Positions 58,552 through 64,000 of a DNA stretch of 64,000 bases are shown one piece after another. Origin of the DNA: Sciscionella sediminilitoris (lineage in GTDB: Bacteria; Actinomycetota; Actinomycetes; Mycobacteriales; Pseudonocardiaceae). The notes beneath the pieces are model-generated. The model was not told the DNA's origin. It worked only from the letters and a program-made list of their open reading frames with translations, and ran no database searches. Location of the stretch: positions 36,689 to 100,688 of the forward strand of contig NZ_JALM01000021.1 of assembly GCF_000737195.2 (NCBI RefSeq), in the 5' to 3' direction. Both the position numbers and the translations under genes were made by a program. How positions within the stretch are numbered: the stretch's first letter is position 1; every line of letters begins with the position of its first letter.

Positions 58552-59571
58552 ATGACCGAACACCAGCACGGCCACGGCCATGGTCACGACCACGGCGGTG
58601 GCGGACTGTCCCGGATCCGGCGGCGGCTCGCGCACGCGGTGACCCCGCACAGCCACGACAGCACCGAGCTCGTGGATTCCACCCTGGAAGCCAGCGCGCG
58701 GGGGATGCGGGCGCTGTGGGTGTCGTTCGCCGGTCTGCTGGTCACCGCGATCGCGCAGCTGGCCGTCGTGGCGGTCAGCGGTTCGGTGGCGTTGCTCGGC
58801 GACACGCTGCACAACTTCGCCGATGCCCTGACCGCGGTGCCGCTCGCGATCGCGTTCCTGCTCGGGCGCAGGGCGGCTACGCGGCGATTCACCTACGGGC
58901 TCGGCCGTAGCGAAGACCTCGCCGGGCTGGTGATCCTGCTCGTCATGCTGGCCTCCGCGGTACTGGCGGCGTGGACCGCGATCGACCGGCTACTGAACCC
59001 GCGGGAGATGACCGATATCGGCTGGGTCGCGGCGGCCGGGGGCATCGGATTCCTGGGCAACGAGCTCGTCGCCCGGTACCGGATCACCGTCGGCCGCCGG
59101 ATCGGTTCCGCCGCCCTGGTCGCCGACGGCCTGCACGCGCGCACCGACGGATTCACCAGCCTCGCCGTGCTGCTCGCCGCCGCGGGATCCTGGTCGGGCT
59201 GGCGCTGGGCCGATCCGGTCGTCGGCCTGCTGATCACGGTCGCGATCCTGACCGTGCTCTGGGGAGCGGCAAGGGAGGTGTTCTCCCGCATGCTCGATGC
59301 CGTCGATCCGGAGCTGGTGGACACCGCCGAGCGGGCGCTCGCCGGGACCCCGGGTGTGCGCGGCGTCGACGCCATTCGGTTGCGCTGGGTCGGGCACACC
59401 CTGCACGCCGAATCCGAACTCGACGTGGACCCCGGACTCAGTCTCGTCGCGGCCCACACGATCGCGCACGAGGCGGAGCATCGGCTCCTCGGCACCCTGC
59501 CGCGGCTCGGCCGGGCCCTCATCCACGCCCATCCCGGCGGGGCCGAGTACCACGGAGCCGCTATTCGTTGA
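58552..59571 (+). CDS. Cation diffusion facilitator (CDF) metal exporter
   Basis: A 339-residue membrane protein with a His-rich N-terminus (HQHGHGHGHDHGGGG), six helices and a cytoplasmic C-terminal domain. The transport site is HNFAD in helix 2 (GDTLHNFADALTA) and HARTD in helix 5 (ADGLHARTDGFTS). The first position pattern is shared by Zn- and Co/Ni-type exporters, so selectivity is uncertain. GGAGTC precedes ATG 58552. It overlaps the menD gene's 3' end by 11 bp. Confidence 0.92.
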   Translation: MTEHQHGHGHGHDHGGGGLSRIRRRLAHAVTPHSHDSTELVDSTLEASARGMRALWVSFAGLLVTAIAQLAVVAVSGSVALLGDTLHNFADALTAVPLAIAFLLGRRAATRRFTYGLGRSEDLAGLVILLVMLASAVLAAWTAIDRLLNPREMTDIGWVAAAGGIGFLGNELVARYRITVGRRIGSAALVADGLHARTDGFTSLAVLLAAAGSWSGWRWADPVVGLLITVAILTVLWGAAREVFSRMLDAVDPELVDTAERALAGTPGVRGVDAIRLRWVGHTLHAESELDVDPGLSLVAAHTIAHEAEHRLLGTLPRLGRALIHAHPGGAEYHGAAIR

Positions 59572-61294
59572 GCGCGGCGGCCACTCCCGCGCGCAGCCGG
59601 GCCCGCTCGGCGCGCAGCCGCTCGCGATCGGTGCGCACCTCGATCACCCGCAGCCCGGGGGCGGGGCGCACGGCCTCGGCGAACGTCGCGCGGTCCTGCG
59701 CGATGGTGTGGCGCACCCCGTATCCGGCGCACAGCGCGCCGATATCGGCCCGGTGCGCGGTACCGAACACGCGCTCGAAGGACTCGGTGTACTCGGGCTG
59801 GCCCTGTTCGAGCAGGCCGAAGATGCCGCCGCCGTCGTCATTGTTGACCACGATCGTCAGATCCGGCTCGGGTTCGCCGGGCGCGCGCTGCAGCCCGTTC
59901 ACGTCGTGCAGGAAGGTCAGGTCACCGAGGAAGGCGTAACCGGGGACCGCGCGCCCGCGTTTGGCGGCGACCGCGAGGCTGGCCCCGATGGCCGTGGACA
60001 CGTTCCCGTCGATCCCGGCCAGTCCGCGGTTCGCCAGCACGGTCAGGTCGCCCCGGCGCTCGGCGACCAGGTCGACATCCCGGATCGCGTTGGAGGAACC
60101 CAGGAACATGGTCGCCGGGGAGGGCAGCGCGGCGAGCAGATCGAGTGCCACGTGCGCCCCGCTCGGCCAGGTGCAATGTGCCAACCAGGATTTGATGACC
60201 TCGGTGACGCGGGAATTCTCCTTGCGCCACTGTGCACTCCACTGGCCGCCGGCGCGCACATCCACCTCGGCCTCGGTGAGTTCGGCGATCGCGGACGGGT
60301 CGAGGTGCTCCGTGGCCGATTCGGCCAGATACTGCGCGTCCGCCCACTGTTCCGGGGTGCACACCAGGTGCACCGGCGGGCCGGAGCGCAGCAGCCGGTT
60401 CACCCCTCGGGACAGCGTGGGCCGCCCGACGAGCACGATCGTCTCCGGCTGCAGTTTCGCGGGCAGCTCGGCCACGCTGTTGAGGATCAGCGAGGCCGAG
60501 GAGATGGCGTGCCGCGGACCGACCCCTGGCGGTTCGACCAGCAGCGGCCAGTCCATCCGCCGGGCCACCTCGCCTGCGGCCGAAGCGGCGTGCCAGGGCG
60601 CGTCCCCGACGATCACCAGCGTCTTGCTCGAACACGCGCGCAGCAGTTCGGTTCCCCCCGAATCGGGTGCCCCGCGGGTGGTGATCGCGGTCCACGGCGC
60701 CCCGTCCGCGCGGCCCTCGAGGGATTCCGGCCAGTCCCCCTCCTCGGGGACCAGTGGCTCGCGGAACGGAATGTTCAGGTGCAGCGGACCCCTCGCCCCG
60801 GCAAGAGTTCGACACAGTATTCCGCGCCACACCTTGTTCTGCCCGGATTTGTGTTCGGCGAGCGGAAAATCCACCGTGCGTACGTGCGGGGCGAAAAGCC
60901 CGTGCTGCTGGGTGGTCTGGTTCGCCCCGCTGCCGACGAGCTCGGCGGGACGGTCCGCGGTGAGCAGTACCAGTGGTTCCCCGGAGTGCGCCGCTTCCAG
61001 GACCGCGGGGTGCAGATTGGCGAGCGCGGTACCGGAAGTGCAGGTCAGCGCCACTCGTCCGGTGCGAACCGGTCCGTGGCCGAACCCACGGGAGAGGCCG
61101 AGCGCGAGGAAGCCCGCGCTGCGCTCGTCGATGCGCACGTGCAGCCGGATCCGGCCGGCCCGCTCCGCGTCGTGCAGTGCGAAGGAGAGCGGGGCATTAC
61201 GGGATCCGGGACACAGTACGACGTCACCGATTCCGCAGCGGATCAGTTCGTCGACGATGACTCGTGCCTGCGCCGTCGACGGGTTCAGACTCAT
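59561..61294 (-). CDS. menD: 2-succinyl-5-enolpyruvyl-6-hydroxy-3-cyclohexene-1-carboxylate synthase
   Basis: A 577-residue ThDP-dependent enzyme of menaquinone synthesis, adding 2-oxoglutarate to isochorismate. The N-terminal GIGDVVLCPGSRNAPLSFAL with a conserved Glu (RIDERSAGFLALG) activates ThDP; the diphosphate/Mg motif is FLGDLTFLHDVNGL with NNDDGGGIFG. GGGAGGA lies before ATG 61294. It is divergent from menB with only 18 bp between start codons. The length is slightly above the usual 550. Confidence 0.95.
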   Translation of the reverse strand: MSLNPSTAQARVIVDELIRCGIGDVVLCPGSRNAPLSFALHDAERAGRIRLHVRIDERSAGFLALGLSRGFGHGPVRTGRVALTCTSGTALANLHPAVLEAAHSGEPLVLLTADRPAELVGSGANQTTQQHGLFAPHVRTVDFPLAEHKSGQNKVWRGILCRTLAGARGPLHLNIPFREPLVPEEGDWPESLEGRADGAPWTAITTRGAPDSGGTELLRACSSKTLVIVGDAPWHAASAAGEVARRMDWPLLVEPPGVGPRHAISSASLILNSVAELPAKLQPETIVLVGRPTLSRGVNRLLRSGPPVHLVCTPEQWADAQYLAESATEHLDPSAIAELTEAEVDVRAGGQWSAQWRKENSRVTEVIKSWLAHCTWPSGAHVALDLLAALPSPATMFLGSSNAIRDVDLVAERRGDLTVLANRGLAGIDGNVSTAIGASLAVAAKRGRAVPGYAFLGDLTFLHDVNGLQRAPGEPEPDLTIVVNNDDGGGIFGLLEQGQPEYTESFERVFGTAHRADIGALCAGYGVRHTIAQDRATFAEAVRPAPGLRVIEVRTDRERLRAERARLRAGVAAALNE

Positions 61295-61312
61295 GGTTCT
61301 ATCCTCCCAGTT

Positions 61313-62215
61313 ATGGAGGTCTCCGAGCTGTTCGACCCGTCACGCTGGGCGCCAGTCGACAATTTCGCATTCACCGATATCACCTATCACCGCAGTGTCG
61401 AGCCTGGAGTGGCGCGCATCGCATTCAACCGGCCCGAGGTGCGCAATGCGTTCCGCCCGCACACGGTCGACGAGCTGTACACCGCACTCGAACACGCCCG
61501 CACCTCCGCCGACGTCGGTTGTGTGCTGCTCACCGGGAACGGGCCGTCCCCACGGGACGGGGGCTGGGCCTTCTGCTCCGGCGGTGACCAGCGTATCCGT
61601 GGCCGCACCGGTTATCAGTACGCCTCCGGGGAGACCGCGGAGACCGTGGACAAGGCCCGCGCCGGGCGGCTGCACATCCTGGAATGCCAGCGGCTGATCC
61701 GGTTCATGCCCAAGGTGGTGATCGCCGTCGTGCCCGGCTGGGCGGCCGGCGGCGGGCATTCGCTGCATGTGGTCGCGGATCTGACCATCGCTTCCGAGGA
61801 ACACGCGCGATTCAAACAGACCGATGCCGATGTGGGCTCCTTCGACGGTGGATTCGGTTCCGCCTATCTCGCCCGTCAGGTGGGGCAGAAATTCGCCCGC
61901 GAGATTTTCTTCCTCGGCCGGGAGTACACGGCGCGGCAGGCGCACGAAATGGGCGCGGTGAACGCCGTCGTCCCGCATGCGGAATTGGAGCAAACGGCGC
62001 TGCAGTGGGCGCGCGAGGTGAACGGGAAATCCCCGACAGCGCAACGCATGTTGAAATACGCGTTCAATGCGATCGACGACGGGCTCGTCGGCCAGCAGCT
62101 GTTCGCCGGTGAAACGACACGGCTGGCCTACATGACCGACGAGGCGGTCGAGGGGCGGGATGCCTTCCTGGAGAAGCGCTCGCCCGACTGGTCGGCGTTC
62201 CCGTACTACTACTGA
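61313..62215 (+). CDS. menB: 1,4-dihydroxy-2-naphthoyl-CoA synthase
   Basis: A 300-residue crotonase-fold enzyme closing the second ring of DHNA-CoA. The CoA/oxyanion motif is WAFCSGGDQRIRGR, the catalytic region FKQTDADVGSFDGGFGSAYL, and the C-terminus ends SPDWSAFPYYY. Similarity to mycobacterial MenB is very high from memory (DITYHR, RPEVRNAFRPHTVDELY). ATG 61313 has no Shine-Dalgarno in the 18-bp gap from menD, so it may be leaderless or start within menD. It is followed by menE after 26 bp. Confidence 0.95.
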   Translation: MEVSELFDPSRWAPVDNFAFTDITYHRSVEPGVARIAFNRPEVRNAFRPHTVDELYTALEHARTSADVGCVLLTGNGPSPRDGGWAFCSGGDQRIRGRTGYQYASGETAETVDKARAGRLHILECQRLIRFMPKVVIAVVPGWAAGGGHSLHVVADLTIASEEHARFKQTDADVGSFDGGFGSAYLARQVGQKFAREIFFLGREYTARQAHEMGAVNAVVPHAELEQTALQWAREVNGKSPTAQRMLKYAFNAIDDGLVGQQLFAGETTRLAYMTDEAVEGRDAFLEKRSPDWSAFPYYY

Positions 62216-62241
62216 GCCCTACGACAAGCTGAGAGACAACC

Positions 62242-63405
62242 GTGCGCGAGATCGTTCTCGATGGGTCGCCCGAACCCGTACTCGAACTGACCGAGGCCCT
62301 GCACGCCGCGCTGAACGACGGGGAAACCGTGCTCCCGCTCGCGGGCACCGACCCCAGCTGCGCCGCACTGCGCGCGGCCATGGCGCCCGAGGATCCCGTC
62401 GAACCGGAAACCGCGGTCCTGATCGCCACATCCGGATCGACCGGTGAGCCCAAGGGGGTGCTGCTCTCCGCCACGGCGCTGCGGGCCTCGGCCACCGCGA
62501 CCCACGAGCGGCTCGGCGGGGACGGCCACTGGCTGCTCGCCACCCCCGCCTGCTACATCGGCGGGGTGCAGGTGCTCGTGCGCGCCCTGCTTGCGGACAC
62601 CGAACCGGGGATCGTGGAGACCCGCGGCGGCTTCGTCCCGGAGGCGTTCACCGCCGCTGCCGCGGGAGTGCTCAACGAGCCGGGGCGGCACTACACCGCG
62701 CTGGTGCCCACCCAGCTGGCCAAACTGCTCGAGGACGGGGCCGCCTGCGAGGCGCTGCGCGGGTTCGACGCCATCGTGCTCGGCGGCGCGGCGACCTCGC
62801 CGAGCCTGCGGGCCAGGGCCGTCGACGCCGGGGTGCGGGTGGTCGCCGCCTACGGCATGAGCGAGACCGCGAGCGGTTGCGTCTACGACGGGATCCCGCT
62901 CGACGGGGTCGGCGTGCGGCTCGCCGGGGAAAGCGATGGGATCGGGGTGATCGAGGTGTCCGGGAGCGTGCTCGCGCACGGCTACCGGCGCGCACCCGAA
63001 CACACCGCCGAGTCCTTTGTGGACGGTTGGTTCCGGACCGGGGATCTCGGCCGGTTCGACGGTGAACGGCTCGAAGTGCTCGGCCGTGCCGACGACATGA
63101 TCAACTCCGGCGGGGTCAAACTCGCTCCCGCGCTCATCGAACGGGTGCTGCTCGCCCAGCCCTCGGTCGCCCAGGCCTGCGTCGTCGGGATGCCCGATGA
63201 ACACTGGGGAGAGGCCGTCGTCGCCGCGATCGTGCCCGCCAGCGGGGTCGGCGGGCCCGACGAGGCCAAGCTCGCCGCCGCCGTGCGCGCCGAACTCGGC
63301 AAGGCCGCCGTACCGAAACGCTTCGAGCGACTGCCGACTTTCCCGATGCGCGGCCCCGGAAAAGTCGACCGCGGCGCGGTCCGTGAGGCCATGGGCGAAA
63401 GCTGA
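62242..63405 (+). CDS. menE: o-Succinylbenzoate-CoA ligase
   Basis: A 387-residue adenylate-forming enzyme. The P-loop is ATSGSTGEPKG, then YGMSETASG, WFRTGDLGRF and GRADDMINSGG motifs, and the C-terminal catalytic lysine is in RGPGKVDR. It activates o-succinylbenzoate for MenB. It is shorter than most MenE proteins (about 450 or more), the N-terminal subdomain being reduced as in other actinomycetes. GTG 62242 with GAGA upstream is used. The operon order menB-menE fits. Confidence 0.92.
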   Translation: MREIVLDGSPEPVLELTEALHAALNDGETVLPLAGTDPSCAALRAAMAPEDPVEPETAVLIATSGSTGEPKGVLLSATALRASATATHERLGGDGHWLLATPACYIGGVQVLVRALLADTEPGIVETRGGFVPEAFTAAAAGVLNEPGRHYTALVPTQLAKLLEDGAACEALRGFDAIVLGGAATSPSLRARAVDAGVRVVAAYGMSETASGCVYDGIPLDGVGVRLAGESDGIGVIEVSGSVLAHGYRRAPEHTAESFVDGWFRTGDLGRFDGERLEVLGRADDMINSGGVKLAPALIERVLLAQPSVAQACVVGMPDEHWGEAVVAAIVPASGVGGPDEAKLAAAVRAELGKAAVPKRFERLPTFPMRGPGKVDRGAVREAMGES

Positions 63406-63411
63406 GCGTGG

Positions 63412-63846
63412 ATGGGTGAGCTGGCGCCGGAACCGCGCAGCCTCCAAGAAATCGAGCGGGACGACTGGGGTGATCCGCCGGAGGACACCACGATGCTGAT
63501 CAGCACCGTGCACCGCCTCCGTCGGTTGCCCGTCGATCGACTCGATGACGAAGCTTTGCGAATACTGCTCGGTCAGCGAGTCGGAATCGCCGCCCTCCTG
63601 CCGCGTGCGCTCGACCGGCTCGCGGAGAATCCGCTCTGCGAAGGCGATTTCTATCCCGGCGACGTACTGCATTCCGTGCTGCGGACCCCGGACGAGTACT
63701 GGAAAACACACCCGGAACAGCTCGAACGTCTGTGTCCGGTCATCGATCTGGCCGAGGAGTTGCTGCGTGCCGACGAGTTCGCCGTGTCAGGGCTCCTGGA
63801 CGAGATCGTGGATTTCCGGAAGAGGGCAGCCCGGCTGTGGACATGA
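63412..63846 (+). CDS. CdiI-like immunity protein (orphan)
   Basis: A 144-residue helical cytoplasmic protein: SLQEIERDDWGDPPEDTT, RLRRLPVDRLDDEALRILLG, and LCEGDFYPGDVLHSVLRTPD. This pattern is that of proteins annotated as contact-dependent growth inhibition immunity proteins. ATG 63412 lies six bases after the menE stop, with a weak ribosome-binding site. No toxin or CdiA-like gene is visible to the right within the window, so it is either an orphan or its partner lies outside. Confidence 0.65.
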   Translation: MGELAPEPRSLQEIERDDWGDPPEDTTMLISTVHRLRRLPVDRLDDEALRILLGQRVGIAALLPRALDRLAENPLCEGDFYPGDVLHSVLRTPDEYWKTHPEQLERLCPVIDLAEELLRADEFAVSGLLDEIVDFRKRAARLWT

Positions 63847-63915
63847 TGGCCTTGCCGCGTTACTCCGTTGAGGCGATTCTTGGTGCTGTTCCTGGGAAAT
63901 CATGGCGTACTGCGG

Positions 63916-63921
63916 TATTAT
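63916..63921 (+). promoter_or_regulatory. Candidate -10 element (TATTAT) matching that of the DUF222-HNH gene
   Basis: TATTAT ends seven bases before ATG 63929, in the context GCGGTATTATAGATGTC-ATG. The first HNH gene has TGGTATCATGAATTC-ATG, suggesting a shared leaderless promoter. Confidence 0.45.
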
Positions 63922-63928
63922 AGATGTC

Positions 63929-64000
63929 ATGAACGCTGGGGAGTGTTCGGCGATGTTGTCGAATCGGGAGTTGCTTGATCGGCTCAGCGAGCAGGCCGTG
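63929..64000 (+). CDS. N-terminus of a gene, probably a second DUF222-HNH protein (truncated by the window)
   Basis: The frame from ATG 63929 reads MNAGECSAMLSNRELLDRLS and remains open to the window end. The promoter spacing and the first codons (ATGAACGCTGGGG versus ATGAGCACTGGGG) resemble the DUF222-HNH gene at 2906-4048, and the start 'ELLDRL' is common in that family. The 24 residues are too few to be sure. Confidence 0.4.
   Translation, partial: MNAGECSAMLSNRELLDRLSEQAV

Overview
The window is high-GC DNA with the gene content of an actinomycete, most likely a member of the Pseudonocardiaceae (Saccharopolyspora/Amycolatopsis-like). This rests on EspG/PPE/YbaB-type ESX-associated proteins, menaquinone genes very close to mycobacterial ones, a mycoredoxin-type glutaredoxin, a DUF6292 protein, DUF222-HNH proteins, and many GTG or apparently leaderless starts. 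The family call is an inference from content; no marker gene was compared.

Layout. 1-13 kb is a metabolic and regulatory stretch. It holds the N-terminal part of a peptide/solute-binding lipoprotein, an IclR regulator and a D-peptidase-like serine hydrolase, a DUF222-HNH gene beside a remnant of a TPR regulator, and a compact operon (Lrp-type regulator, dienelactone hydrolase, FUSC permease, PhaC-like hydrolase). Divergent to that operon are an MFS permease and a D-aminoacylase-type amidohydrolase. An ArsR-rhodanese repressor with a rubredoxin/metallo-beta-lactamase protein follows, under a large symmetric operator. A secreted alkaline phosphatase then precedes a small polyketide/fatty-acid-like cluster at 14.9-21 kb: ACP, FabF-type KS, KR, an unusual thioesterase-KS fusion and an acyl-CoA-oxidase-like protein. 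This cluster is the best candidate for something undescribed. It is followed by a TetR/methyltransferase pair sharing a palindrome, then a frameshifted MFS gene coupled to a diguanylate cyclase.

25-34 kb is core genome: tRNA-Thr(CGT), a large secreted anchored protein, and the operon topA - tail-anchored protein - MFS/degenerate thymidylate kinase - holB - glutaredoxin. 34-46 kb carries a secreted trypsin-like protease, an ABC-F protein with a short leader ORF and a sequestered ribosome-binding site, small regulators, a GntR/FAD-monooxygenase pair, an internally deleted cytochrome P450, a snapalysin-like protease, a two-component system and a methyltransferase.

46.4-52.2 kb is an ESX effector island (WXG-like, PPE-like, EspG, EspL/YbaB-like, and a long WXG-like repeat protein) without secretion-machine genes. 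The two long proteins share a C-terminal tail. 52-64 kb has a large LuxR-type ATPase regulator, a VOC protein, menA, a secreted M1 peptidase, an ArsR/CDF metal-efflux pair, menD divergent from menB-menE, a CdiI-like immunity gene, and the start of a second gene whose promoter resembles that of the DUF222-HNH gene.
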